Origin: Frigididesulfovibrio sp031553235
GTDB taxonomy: Bacteria > Desulfobacterota > Desulfovibrionia > Desulfovibrionales > Desulfovibrionaceae
Assembly: GCA_031553235.1 (NCBI GenBank)
Contig: JAVBLS010000007.1
Span: forward strand, 1 to 64,000
Length of the DNA: 64,000 bases
Direction of reading: 5' to 3'
Part shown: one piece after another, positions 16,381 to 27,048 of the stretch
Numbering within the stretch: position 1 is the stretch's first letter
How the letters are laid out: every line of letters starts with the position of its first letter
Program-made: the position numbers and the translations under genes
The notes under the pieces: generated by a model
Seen by the model: the letters and a program-made list of their open reading frames with translations, nothing else
What the model was told of the DNA's origin: nothing
Database searches by the model: none

Positions 16381-18209
16381 TCCACCGTCACGCTTTTGGC
16401 CAGGTTGCGGGGCTGATCCACATCGTTGCCGAGATAGCCGGCGGTTTCATAACTGAACAACTGCAGGGCCGGGAGCATCAGAAAACCGGCCAACGGGCCT
16501 TTGGCCTCGGGAATCGTCCAGAGGTGGTCCGCCCTGATCTCGAAACCGGGCTTGGCCGGGTTGGTCAGAGCCACCACCGGGCCCTGCCGGGCCTGGACTT
16601 CCACCAGGTTGGACTTGCTCTTGGGAAAAAGATCGTCATGCGGCACCAGCATGAAGGTCAGAAAATCCGGCTCGATCAGGGCAATGGGGCCGTGCTTCAT
16701 TTCCCCGGCCGCGTAACCTTCGGCATGGATGTAGGAAAGCTCTTTGACCTTCAGGGCCCCTTCCATGGCCAGAGGGAACGCCTGCCCCCGCCCCAGGAAA
16801 AACATGCCCTTGACCGCGGCGTATCTCCAGGCCAAGGCCCGGGCCTCGCTCTGCAGCGAGGGCAGGATGCTTTCCAACTGCGCGGGCAACGCGACCAGGC
16901 CGGAGAGCATGCTCCCCAGCACTCCGTCGGGCAAAACACCGCGGCGCGAGCCCCAATGCAGAGCCATGAGCAGGAGCACGACCATCTGGCTGCACAGGGC
17001 TTTGGTCGAGGCCACGCTGATCTCCGGCCCGGCCTGAGTGTAGACCACGGCGTCGGACTCGCGGGCGATGCTTGAGCCGATGACGTTGCACAGGCTGATC
17101 ACCTTGCAGCCCTTTTCGCGGGCGATGCGCAAAGCGGCCAGGGTGTCGGCCGTCTCGCCGGACTGGCTGATCACCAGAACCAGTTCGTCGGCTGCGAGCA
17201 AAGGATTGCGGTAGCGGAACTCCGAGGCAATCTCCACACTCGTGGGAATGCCCGCCCAACCTTCAAACAGGGGCACGGCCCATTGTCCGGCGTTGAGCGA
17301 AGTGCCGCAGGCCACAATGCGCAACCTGCCCGGCAGCGGCAGCGTGTCCAGTTCAGGCACCTGCACCTTTTTGCCGACAAAGTCGGCCCGGCCGGCCATA
17401 CAGTCCACAAGAACCTTGGGCTGCTCAAAAATTTCCTTGAGCATGAAGTGGCGGAAGCCGCCCTTCTGGGCCGCCTGCATGTCCCAAGCGATGTGCTGCG
17501 GCTTCTTCTCCAGCGGCGCCAGATCCTTCATGGAGTGAACCCGCCAGTTGTCCTTGTCGATGCGGACGATTTCGCCGTCGTCCAGAAACACCACTTCGCG
17601 GGTATAGGGCAGAAAAGCCGGAATATCCGAGGCCACAAAGTTCTCGCCGGTGCCGATGCCCAAGAGCAGCGGCGCGGAAAGCCGGGCGGCGTAGACCGTC
17701 TCGGGCTCCTCGGCTGAGAGCAGGGCCACGGCATAAGCCCCGTGGGCCCGGCGCAGAGCCCGACCGAAAGCCTCCAACAGGGTGCCGCCGGCCGTTCTCT
17801 CATCTTCAATCAGGTTGACCAGCACTTCGGTATCGGTCTCGGAGGCAAAGCGCACGCCTTTGGCTTCAAGCTCGGCCTTGATTTCCTGGTAGTTCTCGAT
17901 GATCCCGTTGTGCACGATGGTCAACGAACCGGCAAAGGAGCGGTGCGGGTGGGCGTTGGTCTCATTGGGAGCGCCGTGGGTTGCCCAGCGGGTGTGCCCC
18001 ACGGCGGTCACGGCCAGAGAAACCTCCATACCGGCCAGTTTTTCTTCCAGGCGATCCAGCTTGCCCTCGGCCCGGACCACATGTAGTTCGTTGTGCTGGG
18101 TAAAGCAAACCCCGGAGGAGTCGTACCCCCGGTATTCAAGCCGGCGCAGGCCTTCCATCACGAGTGGAACGGCCGGACGCCGGCCGGCGTAACCAATGAT
18201 GCCGCACAT
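16377..18209 (-). CDS. glmS: glutamine-fructose-6-phosphate aminotransferase (isomerizing)
   Basis: The 610-residue enzyme makes glucosamine 6-phosphate from fructose 6-phosphate and glutamine, the first step toward UDP-GlcNAc, peptidoglycan and LPS. The N-terminal glutaminase begins MCGIIGYAG with the catalytic Cys2. It also shows LEYRGYDSSG, HTRWATHG and HNGIIENY. Two SIS domains follow, with CGTSLNAG, SQSGETADT and the C-terminal DQPRNLAKSVTVE ending. AGGAGAT lies before the ATG. The gene leads a two-gene operon with selA. No glmS ribozyme is visible in the roughly 80-base leader. Confidence 0.98.
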   Translation of the reverse strand: MCGIIGYAGRRPAVPLVMEGLRRLEYRGYDSSGVCFTQHNELHVVRAEGKLDRLEEKLAGMEVSLAVTAVGHTRWATHGAPNETNAHPHRSFAGSLTIVHNGIIENYQEIKAELEAKGVRFASETDTEVLVNLIEDERTAGGTLLEAFGRALRRAHGAYAVALLSAEEPETVYAARLSAPLLLGIGTGENFVASDIPAFLPYTREVVFLDDGEIVRIDKDNWRVHSMKDLAPLEKKPQHIAWDMQAAQKGGFRHFMLKEIFEQPKVLVDCMAGRADFVGKKVQVPELDTLPLPGRLRIVACGTSLNAGQWAVPLFEGWAGIPTSVEIASEFRYRNPLLAADELVLVISQSGETADTLAALRIAREKGCKVISLCNVIGSSIARESDAVVYTQAGPEISVASTKALCSQMVVLLLMALHWGSRRGVLPDGVLGSMLSGLVALPAQLESILPSLQSEARALAWRYAAVKGMFFLGRGQAFPLAMEGALKVKELSYIHAEGYAAGEMKHGPIALIEPDFLTFMLVPHDDLFPKSKSNLVEVQARQGPVVALTNPAKPGFEIRADHLWTIPEAKGPLAGFLMLPALQLFSYETAGYLGNDVDQPRNLAKSVTVE

Positions 18210-18286
18210 GGCGATCTCCTGAAAAGCCGTAAAGGACGAGGCCTTTCGGCCGATAATGGTGTTGCCGCATAGTACGGCAAAGCCAA

Positions 18287-18316
18287 CTTATAGCGTACTC
18301 GCGGCACAGGGCGCAA
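18287..18316 (-). promoter_or_regulatory. candidate promoter of glmS-selA
   Basis: On the minus strand TTGCGC (18316-18311) and TATAAG (18292-18287) are 18 bases apart, about 80 bases before the glmS start. Two small hairpins (TTGCCG/CGGCAA and GGCC/GGCC) lie in the leader between them and the gene. Confidence 0.45.
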
Positions 18317-18468
18317 GAACGGAAGATAGGCCGGAATTCCAGGCAGGCAAGGTATCCGGAAGATGCGCACAGGACCGGAGAAAGTCTGGAATCACTCTTG
18401 ATTTTTCATATAAAATCACGTAGCGAGACTATGCTGCTGTCAGAAAAACCGTTTTGCCGGAGGAAACA

Positions 18469-18894
18469 GTGCCGAAACCACAGGTGGCCGCGCGCATCGG
18501 GACGGAACAGGAACGCTGGCTCAAGGATTACTTTCGCACCAAGAGCGCGGGCGCCGAATTTATTCTGCCCTGGGCCGTGGATACCTTTTTCCGAGCCATC
18601 ATGGGGCTGAAAAACACCTTTGCCCCGGCGGAACTGAAGACCATCGTCGAAGCATACAAAGACATCCGCCTGACGCCCGAAACCACCCGGGCCTCTTACC
18701 TGCTGCTGCGCCTGCAGGATGCCTGCGCCGCCGGCCTGCACGAAAAGCACGGCGCGGGCAAAGACACCCTGCTGGCCAAAGTCAAACGCCTGGACGACAC
18801 CCAGGCCACGGCGTTGATGGTCTGGGCGTCCGCATTCTGGGTCAGCCGCTCCTGTACGGCCGAGAGCCTGGACGAATATATCCGCACCTATTGA
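18469..18894 (+). CDS. conserved-looking hypothetical protein
   Basis: I do not recognise a family for this 141-residue protein. It starts at a GTG with a strong GGAGG six bases upstream, which argues that it is real. No signal peptide or membrane segment is visible. It looks alpha-helical and soluble, with clusters such as EQERWLKDYFRTKS and TPETTRASYLLLRLQDACAAGLHEKHG. Two cysteines are present. It is transcribed away from glmS and runs toward the DUF1722-like gene on the other strand. Function is unknown. Confidence 0.6.
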   Translation: MPKPQVAARIGTEQERWLKDYFRTKSAGAEFILPWAVDTFFRAIMGLKNTFAPAELKTIVEAYKDIRLTPETTRASYLLLRLQDACAAGLHEKHGAGKDTLLAKVKRLDDTQATALMVWASAFWVSRSCTAESLDEYIRTY

Positions 18895-18919
18895 GGGGTC
18901 GGCCGGCCGATGCAGTCGA

Positions 18920-19426
18920 TCAGTCCAAAGAAAGATACAGCGACCGCAGCCAGTACGGCTCGGCATACCTTTCCACCAGACGCCGCAAAACGTTTTTGAC
19001 CTTTCGGCCGGGGACGGTTTCGCCGGCAATCCCTTCCAGAGCCGCGAACACTGCGGCCATTTCTTTTGCCGTGGCCGTTCGCCGCAAATGCTCCCAGACA
19101 TATTCGGCCGCGTTGCGCGTCTCACCCGGCGTCGGCCGTTTTGCCAAGGCCGCTTCAAGAGACCCGTAAAACGCCGCCGCATCCGGGCGTTCTCGGCGCA
19201 GCAGGCGGCGAATCTCGCCATAGACGGCGTGATCTCTTTCCAGCACCGCGTACTTGCAGCGGGCCCATTCCCCGGTAATCCGGCCGGGCGTGGGCTGGAC
19301 CAGGGTCAGGCATTTGAGCGCCGAAAGATTCTTGTCTTTGACCTCCAGCATGACGTCCAGAGGCAGCTCGGCCACATCGGCGTAAGAGGCTAAAAAGCTT
19401 CGGGCCTGGATGGCCTGTGAATGCAT
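18920..19426 (-). CDS. small protein resembling DUF1722 (YbgA-type)
   Basis: The 168-residue protein has a pattern like the DUF1722 domain found at the C-terminus of some YbgA proteins. It has WARCKYAVLERDHAVY near residue 55, matching the usual W-x-KY-x-L-x-x-Y start. Residues about 105-168 are helical with NAAEYVWEHLRR and a final LVERYAEPYWLRSLYLSLD, like the domain's closing Y-x-WL-x-QxY. The similarity is weak and judged by eye. AAGGCGG precedes the ATG. It is convergent with the upstream hypothetical gene. Its role is unknown. Confidence 0.5.
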   Translation of the reverse strand: MHSQAIQARSFLASYADVAELPLDVMLEVKDKNLSALKCLTLVQPTPGRITGEWARCKYAVLERDHAVYGEIRRLLRRERPDAAAFYGSLEAALAKRPTPGETRNAAEYVWEHLRRTATAKEMAAVFAALEGIAGETVPGRKVKNVLRRLVERYAEPYWLRSLYLSLD

Positions 19427-19962
19427 GTCCGCCTTACCACTGGCAAGCTGCTAGGAATAATGGACTTTCTGGCGCAAGCCCAGCCTGCTCCAGCCCGGGG
19501 CCGCAGCCCGAATCCAGTCCCTGGCCGTACCCTGCGACGTCATGCCCGACATCCTGCACGAATTTCCCCCAAAAGCCGGCCCGGCCGACTTTTTGTCGGG
19601 CCGGCACCGATCGCTTTTGCATCGCCCCTTTGGAGCAGCGCATGAAGGAGCCGGCAAGATCCGGTTGCAGCCGGGAGATCGACTTGAGGGGGTGGGATGG
19701 ACAGAGCCAATGATGGTATCCAAATCGGCCTCGGACCAGGAAAAATTGGGGACGTCGACTTTTTTGATCCCCCCAAATTCGCTGTGGCAATACAGGCCGC
19801 GCACCGGGAGTCGCCGCAGGTAGGGTGCGGCGAGGTCGGAGAAACGCGCCACGAATGAAGAGTCCGAGCGATTCAGCGACGCCCACCAGGAGCAAGGCAC
19901 ACTTTTTGCTTTATTGACGTGTGCCGATTCTTTTTTGACGCCCGCAGAGCAAAGGACAAGAT
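19427..19962. other. 536-base gap without a convincing gene
   Basis: The gap separates the DUF1722-like gene from the glycan island. A minus-strand frame at 19451-19900 has a locally protein-like stretch in its first 60 codons (for example PYLRRLPVRGLYCHSEFGG). It then drifts into Ser/Pro/Arg-rich sequence, and it has no ribosome site. A neighbouring minus frame becomes more protein-like afterward (LKSISRLQPDLAGSFMRCSKG), so a frameshifted gene remnant is possible. A strong hairpin lies at 19575-19605. I see no tRNA and no known small RNA. Confidence 0.4.
19575..19605 (-). terminator. terminator-like hairpin
   Basis: GCCGGCCCG at 19575-19583 pairs with CGGGCCGGC at 19597-19605, and inner bases may extend the stem. 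On the minus strand it is followed by TTTT. This would suit a minus transcript from the possible remnant upstream. Confidence 0.45.
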
Positions 19963-21456
19963 ATGCACTTTTCCCTGGTCAAACTCAATCCTGTGCCGGA
20001 AAACCCTTCCTGCTTCGACGACGCCATACTGCCCCTGTATTTCGCTCTTAAGAAACTGGGCTTTGAGGTGGAAACCCGGGTCAATTCCCTGCATCCCACC
20101 GCAAAAAACATCCTGTTCGGGGCCAATCAATATGCCCGCCTGCCCCTGGAAGACATCCCCCGCAACAGCATCCTCTTCAATCTGGAGCAACTCTCCTCCG
20201 GCGATACCTGGTTTACCCCCCGCTATGTGGAAATGCTCCGCTTATTCCCTGTCTGGGACTATAGTGCCCGCAACTGTGCAGGGCTTGCCTCCCGTTTTGG
20301 GGTCACGGCCACGCATGTGCCTCTGGGATATGTGGAAGAAATGACCCGCCTGGCCCAGAATCGCCACCCCTTGTACGACGTGTTGTTCTATGGCGCGCTC
20401 AACGAACGCCGACGCACGGTGATCGAGGCCCTGCACAAGACGGGAGCCCGTGTTTTTCTGCCGGCCGGCATGCTGGCCGGGGTGGAGCGCGATCAACTGA
20501 TTGTTCAGAGCGCTCTGGTGCTCAACGTTCATTATTATCTGCCCGCCAGCCTGGAAGTGGTACGCTTGGGGTATCTATGGGCCAATAAAAGGGCTGTGGT
20601 TTCGGAACGCGAAGAGCATACGGAGATCCCTTCCGGCCTGGAAACCGCCTGTGCCTACGCCGCTCACGAAGATCTGGTCTTTGCCGCCCACAAACTGATC
20701 CGGGACAAGTCGGCCCGAGAACGCCAGGCGAAAGAAGGCTTTAGAGCCTTCACAGCTCTGCCCCAAAGCGAAATCCTTAAAAAAATTGTTGGAGCGCGCA
20801 AGCAACCCGCAATGGCGCCCGCGCCGCCGGATCGTCTGAACGTCGGCTCCGGCCGCGCCTTTCGACCCGAGGCCGTCAATCTCGACATCGCGGCATACTG
20901 CAACCCCGACATCCTGCTGGACATCTCACAGCCTCTGCATTTCGAGCAGGTATACGCCACCCGGCGCTTTGGCGACATCTCCCTGAAAAGGGAAAGCTTT
21001 TCCTGGGTCGGGGCCTTTGAGGTGTTGGAGCATGTCTCCGACCTGCCGCAGACCATGCGGAACATTTTAGATTTGCTCAGCGACGGCGGAGTGCTGGAGC
21101 TTTCCGTGCCTTACGCCCTTTCCTTGGGGGCGGATCAAGATCCCACCCATGTGCGGCACTTCAACGAACACAGTTGGTTTTACTATACGTGGTGCTCCTG
21201 GCGTCTTGGCTGGCGCAACGAACGTTTCGACCTCATCACGCAGGAGTTTGTCTTGAGCGACTTGGGCAAGGCCCTGCAGAAACAGGGAGCCTCGCAAGAA
21301 GCGTTGCTGCGTACCCCGCGCGCCGTGGACGGCATGCAGGTCCGCCTACGCAAGCGCAAGACCACCGAGATGGAAAAGCTGGAATACGACCGGGAGTTCC
21401 GGACCTTTTACCTGGAACCCGCCATGGATTGGGAAGTGCGCCATGAGCGGGCCTAA
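19963..21456 (+). CDS. glycosyltransferase-like / SAM methyltransferase fusion
   Basis: This 497-residue protein has two parts. Residues 1-270 look like a GT-B glycosyltransferase of the CgeB/spore-maturation type, with YDVLFYGALNERRR and a C-terminal helix bundle of the group-1 kind. Residues about 285-450 form a class I methyltransferase-like domain with RLNVGSGRAFRPEAVNLDI, AFEVLEHVSD and a DGGVLELSVPY strand. No signal peptide is seen, so it is cytosolic. It overlaps the next gene by 14 bases, and both are two-domain glycan enzymes. It probably builds or methylates a surface polysaccharide or flagellar/pilin glycan. The acceptor is unknown. Confidence 0.7.
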   Translation: MHFSLVKLNPVPENPSCFDDAILPLYFALKKLGFEVETRVNSLHPTAKNILFGANQYARLPLEDIPRNSILFNLEQLSSGDTWFTPRYVEMLRLFPVWDYSARNCAGLASRFGVTATHVPLGYVEEMTRLAQNRHPLYDVLFYGALNERRRTVIEALHKTGARVFLPAGMLAGVERDQLIVQSALVLNVHYYLPASLEVVRLGYLWANKRAVVSEREEHTEIPSGLETACAYAAHEDLVFAAHKLIRDKSARERQAKEGFRAFTALPQSEILKKIVGARKQPAMAPAPPDRLNVGSGRAFRPEAVNLDIAAYCNPDILLDISQPLHFEQVYATRRFGDISLKRESFSWVGAFEVLEHVSDLPQTMRNILDLLSDGGVLELSVPYALSLGADQDPTHVRHFNEHSWFYYTWCSWRLGWRNERFDLITQEFVLSDLGKALQKQGASQEALLRTPRAVDGMQVRLRKRKTTEMEKLEYDREFRTFYLEPAMDWEVRHERA

Positions 21457-22960
21457 AGAACTTATTCGGCGGACCCGGCCGACCGAAGAGCGCCATCATC
21501 TGGTGGCTCCGGTCATCGACTACCGTATGTACGAACGCTGCATACACACCAATCCTTTTCTGGCCGATGAGCGTCTGACCAAGCATCCCGTCAACAACAA
21601 AAAGCGCAAGGTTCCCATCGGGGTTATATACAATGAATTTCTCGGTGCGCTGGATCCGTCGGAACAGGGGTGGCTGATTTTCTGCCACGAGGACTTTGAA
21701 TTTCTAGAAAATCCCCTGCCGCGCCTGGAGTATCTGGAACCCCACAACCTGTACGGGGTTTTCGGGGCCCGCCTGAAACGTGGAACCGGGCCGGGGGTTG
21801 TGCTGGAATACATAGGCAAAATTTTTGATTGCGATAAAAACGACGACAACCAACGAGTGCTCGGCACCCCCCATCCCGACGGCGCTGTGGTGGACAGCCT
21901 GGACTGTCTCTGCCTTATGGCGCACAGCTCCGTGGTGGCCGGGTATGGACTGCGCTTTGACCACGCTCTGGGGTTCAACCTGTACGTAGAAGACTTTTGT
22001 CTCATGGCCGCCTTGAAGCACAACCTGCCGAGTCGAGTGCTGCGGCTGCGCTGCCGACATCACAGTCAGATCGCCCATATCGAGGAACGCCCTTCTTACG
22101 AAGGGGATCTGACTCTGCTGCAGCGGAAGTATCAAGGGCACGGCATGTTCGCCTGCACCTGCGGCACCGGGGTGATCAACGCCGAAGAAGGTCCGCCCGT
22201 GCTTTATGGCGTGAGCGGCCAAAGACCGGCCGGCGTCGTCACGCTTTCGAGCTCCGAGGCTTTGCCCGCTTCCCCGGCGCAGATGGCGGCGGCGCGGCTG
22301 ATGAAGTCGGGCAGCCTCATTCTGGACGCAGGCAACGCGGCACCCCTTCGGGCTTTGCTGCCGGATGCCCGCTTGTTCCGCTTGGAGGACGTTGAGCGGT
22401 GCCGTCCGGGTCTGCCGGAAGCGGAACGGGGAACAACCTTTGTCTGCGACTTTAACGACCTGCAGGTGCAGGATCTGGGTTTTCTCTATCGTGCCTTTGA
22501 ATACGTTTACCTCGGCGGTATGCCGGGACGCAGTGCGACGCCCGTGGATCTGCTCAACACCGTCCGACACTTCTGCCGTCCTGACGGGAAAATCGTAGCC
22601 GAGTTTTTTCACGCGGGGCATGTGGACCGCTTTGCTCCGCCGTCGCGGGAGGGGGCCACAAGCACGCTCCTCCACACTTTCGACGGGCAACCGGAGCGCA
22701 TGTTTACTCCGGCCGAATTGGCCGCCCTTCTCGGCTATGCCGAATTTTTGATCACAGAGGCCGACGTCATCTACAAAAAACCTTCGGGGCTCAATCAGGC
22801 CGCCTGCGTCCGCTTACAGGAAACTCTATGCCATAGTAACTCCGACGCTCCAAAATTTCTCTTCGTCAAGCAATACGTCGTGGCACTGATCAAAGTCGCC
22901 GGCTCGGCGGAAAACATTGCGGCCCACAATCTGCACAAGCTCATGGCAGATATTGTATAG
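21443..22960 (+). CDS. StrF-like glycosyltransferase fused to a methyltransferase-like domain
   Basis: The 505-residue protein starts inside the end of the preceding gene. Its first 240 residues resemble the StrF-type GT-A domain, with EFLGALDPSEQGWLIFCHEDFEF near residue 65. YVEDFCLMAALKHNLP follows near residue 185, then a HHSQIAH segment. Residues about 285-500 resemble a degenerate SAM-methyltransferase fold (LILDAGNAAPLRALLP, then FEYVYLGGMPG and DGKIVAEFF), although the glycine motif is weak. It probably acts with the neighbouring fusion protein on the same glycan. Translational overlap supports a shared operon. Confidence 0.65.
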   Translation: MSGPKELIRRTRPTEERHHLVAPVIDYRMYERCIHTNPFLADERLTKHPVNNKKRKVPIGVIYNEFLGALDPSEQGWLIFCHEDFEFLENPLPRLEYLEPHNLYGVFGARLKRGTGPGVVLEYIGKIFDCDKNDDNQRVLGTPHPDGAVVDSLDCLCLMAHSSVVAGYGLRFDHALGFNLYVEDFCLMAALKHNLPSRVLRLRCRHHSQIAHIEERPSYEGDLTLLQRKYQGHGMFACTCGTGVINAEEGPPVLYGVSGQRPAGVVTLSSSEALPASPAQMAAARLMKSGSLILDAGNAAPLRALLPDARLFRLEDVERCRPGLPEAERGTTFVCDFNDLQVQDLGFLYRAFEYVYLGGMPGRSATPVDLLNTVRHFCRPDGKIVAEFFHAGHVDRFAPPSREGATSTLLHTFDGQPERMFTPAELAALLGYAEFLITEADVIYKKPSGLNQAACVRLQETLCHSNSDAPKFLFVKQYVVALIKVAGSAENIAAHNLHKLMADIV

Positions 22961-23002
22961 GACTATTTACAATTCACTTATAGATGTAACTAAAATATTA
23001 TT

Positions 23003-23818
23003 ATGCATACACTACATACCATCAAAAATTTGCATATTGCAGTCACTTTTTTCTATAACGAGAGAAGGTTTACTTTTTTAAAGAAAGCATGCTCGCAACT
23101 CGCCAAAATAGCAGAATCTTCAAGTTTGCATATAATTACCAACAATGGAGAGCTTCACAATATTGAAGCAATTCGTTCTTTATTGGATCATGATGTACCT
23201 ATTTTTATTCATGTACCCAACATGCTTGGGCATCCGTATCTATTACCATGGAGCCATTTTTCCATTTTCAAAGAAAATTTTACACAAGATAAATCTATAA
23301 CACATTTTATGTATATTGAAGATGACATTATGATAAATAAAAATAATATAGAATATTGGCTGAAAGGAAGAGAAGAATTGAGACATACCGGGTTCATACC
23401 ATCGTTTCTCCGCTACGAAAAAAAGGATGGAGGGACAATATACAGCACCGATGTCACAAAACCGGTCCATTTGAGCCACATGCCAAAAATTTCTCTGCCG
23501 AACGGCTATAGTTATGTCAATTTTCGTGAACCCTATCAAGGCATGTATCTGCTGGATCGCGAACTGATGGCGGAACATCTGCGCGGCCCGTCGTCCAGCC
23601 CGGATTTCGGCCCTTGGCACATTCGGGAAAAAGCGGCGCAAGGACTGACGTTCACCAACATTCCGACCGGGTTTTATTCAAGAAATCTTGTCGGCTTTGA
23701 TCACAAAAAATTTTCCGTGGATCCGGGCTGCCTTATACATCACCTGCCCGACAACTACGCGAACAATCCGCAAAGTCCTTTTGCCAAAATTCCCTGCCGG
23801 ATGCTGGTCCTCCAATAG
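23003..23818 (+). CDS. putative glycosyltransferase, compositionally mosaic
   Basis: This 271-residue protein has a GT-A-like N-terminus (LHIAVTFFYNERRFTFL) and an acidic metal-site candidate MYIEDDIMI near residue 110. I cannot name its family with certainty. The first half is extremely AT-rich: bases 23281-23340 contain 12 G or C of 60. The second half returns to the genome norm: 23581-23640 contain 41 of 60. The start lacks a Shine-Dalgarno sequence. The frame nevertheless runs unbroken across the change. It lies between the two fusion proteins and an FkbM methyltransferase, so a role in the same variable glycan is likely. Confidence 0.7.
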   Translation: MHTLHTIKNLHIAVTFFYNERRFTFLKKACSQLAKIAESSSLHIITNNGELHNIEAIRSLLDHDVPIFIHVPNMLGHPYLLPWSHFSIFKENFTQDKSITHFMYIEDDIMINKNNIEYWLKGREELRHTGFIPSFLRYEKKDGGTIYSTDVTKPVHLSHMPKISLPNGYSYVNFREPYQGMYLLDRELMAEHLRGPSSSPDFGPWHIREKAAQGLTFTNIPTGFYSRNLVGFDHKKFSVDPGCLIHHLPDNYANNPQSPFAKIPCRMLVLQ

Positions 23819-23879
23819 CTCCCGGTCGGCATGGAGTTGCCTTCCCGGCCAACTCCGAAAAATACGCAAGGAGAGCGAC

Positions 23880-24788
23880 ATGTCTTCGGCATTAAACAAC
23901 ATTCGCAAAGCGTTGTACGCCATCGCCGAACTGAACGCCTACCCGAGGTCGGCCGAAGGGTCCATCTTCATCCATCCGGGTAATATGAGAATTATCGACG
24001 AATCGCGTGATACATTTTATCTCGACGAAAAATCCAAGGTCATTTTTGACTGGGTCTGCCAAAATCGCATCATTACCGGCCTCTACGGGCACGACCACGG
24101 CGCCGTGCTTGAAAATACGCCGTTTCCCAAAGCGGCCTGGGCCGCGCTCGAGCGGCAGGCCCGCACCCTGCCCTCCGCGTGCGCGGACGATTATCTGCTG
24201 GATCGCATCGACACCTGGATTCTGGAAAGCTATTCCCTGAAAGGCCGCTGTGAGGTTCAGGCCGGCGACACGATTCTGGACTGCGGCGCCTACACGGGGA
24301 ACACCAGCGCTTATTTTTCTCAGAAAACCGGTCCGGCGGGGCATGTATACGGGTTTGAACCGCATCCCGTTCTGTTTGAGCACTATAAACGCAACATGCG
24401 CGAGCTGAGCAACGTCACGCCCATCAATTGCGCGGTATCTCGGAAAAAAGAAATCCTTTCCTTTGAGGATCTCGATTCGGGAAGCAGGATAACAAAGAAT
24501 TCTTCCATAAAAGTATATGCCGTCGGCATTGATGAATTCGTTCAGTCGCAAAAAATTGAAAAAATCGATTTTATAAAGATGGATATCGAAGGCGCCGAAG
24601 AAGACGCCCTGCACGGAGCGGCAAACACCATTAAAACGTTCAAACCCAAACTGGCGCTCTCCGCCTATCATAAAGAAGCGGATATCTTGACCTTGCCGCG
24701 ACTTATCCGGGCAATTGCCGACGACTACCGATTTGCCCTGAGGCATTTTTCCAACAACTACTGCGAAACCGTCTTGTATTGCTTCTGA
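23880..24788 (+). CDS. FkbM-family methyltransferase
   Basis: The 302-residue protein carries an FkbM-type SAM methyltransferase domain in its second half. DTILDCGAYTGNTSAYF is the SAM-binding loop near residue 137, followed by VYGFEPHPVLFEHYKRN. FIKMDIEGAEEDALHGA and KPKLALSAYHKEADI complete the family pattern. The N-terminal 120 residues are specific to this subgroup. Such enzymes O-methylate sugars or polyketides. AAGGAGAG is well placed for the start at 23880, although the frame is open further upstream. Its position makes methylation of the glycan made by the preceding enzymes likely. Confidence 0.85.
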   Translation: MSSALNNIRKALYAIAELNAYPRSAEGSIFIHPGNMRIIDESRDTFYLDEKSKVIFDWVCQNRIITGLYGHDHGAVLENTPFPKAAWAALERQARTLPSACADDYLLDRIDTWILESYSLKGRCEVQAGDTILDCGAYTGNTSAYFSQKTGPAGHVYGFEPHPVLFEHYKRNMRELSNVTPINCAVSRKKEILSFEDLDSGSRITKNSSIKVYAVGIDEFVQSQKIEKIDFIKMDIEGAEEDALHGAANTIKTFKPKLALSAYHKEADILTLPRLIRAIADDYRFALRHFSNNYCETVLYCF

Positions 24789-24830
24789 TACCCAACTTCC
24801 TTGTACTGTTCTTAAGTCGGAACCTCCGCA

Positions 24831-24871
24831 AACAAAAACCCCTGCCGGGTTCCGGCAGGGGTTTTTGTTTT
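24831..24871. terminator. strong bidirectional terminator
   Basis: An 18-base-pair perfect stem (24831-24848 with 24852-24869) has a 3-base loop. A-rich and T-rich ends make it functional on both strands, between the FkbM gene and groEL. Confidence 0.9.
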
Positions 24872-24906
24872 TGTGGGCTGACCGGGGAAAATCTCCCCGA
24901 CGCGGC

Positions 24907-26559
<1,653 letters not shown>

Positions 26560-26595
26560 GTGTGTTCCTCCTCAAAATATCAGGAATGTCGATGG

Positions 26596-26883
26596 TTACT
26601 GGATGATGGCGAGGATGTCGTCCTCACGCATGACGAGGTGTTCAACGCCGTCGAGTTTGATCTCGGTGCCGGCATACTTGTTGAACAGCACCTGATCTCC
26701 GGCCTTAACGGTCATGGCCACGAGCTTGCCGTCATCGACGGTTTTCCCGGGGCCCACGGCCACCACTTCGCCCTTGGAAGGCTTTTCCTTGGCGGTGTCG
26801 GGAATGTACAGCCCGCCGGCGGTCTTTTCTTCGCTTTCAAGGCGTTTGACCAACACACGGTCGTTCAGGGGCTTCAGCTTCAT
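26596..26883 (-). CDS. groS: co-chaperonin GroES
   Basis: This 95-residue protein is the seven-fold lid of GroEL. It begins MKLKPLNDRVLVKRLE; the mobile loop is around EEKTAGGLYIPDTAKEKP, and it ends with REDDILAII. The frame continues open upstream, but the start at 26883 gives the standard N-terminus and has GGAGG at a slightly long 10-base spacing. It leads the groES-groEL operon. No CIRCE element (TTAGCACTC with GAGTGCTAA) was found upstream, so HrcA control is not supported; a sigma-32-type promoter candidate is present. Confidence 0.98.
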   Translation of the reverse strand: MKLKPLNDRVLVKRLESEEKTAGGLYIPDTAKEKPSKGEVVAVGPGKTVDDGKLVAMTVKAGDQVLFNKYAGTEIKLDGVEHLVMREDDILAIIQ

Positions 26884-27048
26884 GATGCGGTAACCTCCAT
26901 ATTCTGGACAATGTTTTGTGAGGATTACGGCCGGAATCCAACCCCGGCCACCTACCCGCCGGCAACGAAGCGGCGCCATAGGCGCCAAGTCCGTCGGCCG
27001 TACAGGCTTTGAACGTTGTAGAAATAAGACTGCTTTCGGGCTTGAAAA

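Noticed and set aside
15046..16416. 456-codon frame opposite selA
   Set aside because: The minus strand encodes SelA with all motifs; the plus frame is a compositional shadow.
18210..18300. glmS ribozyme in the glmS leader
   Set aside because: The leader is about 80 bases with two tiny hairpins; the conserved ribozyme core is not present.
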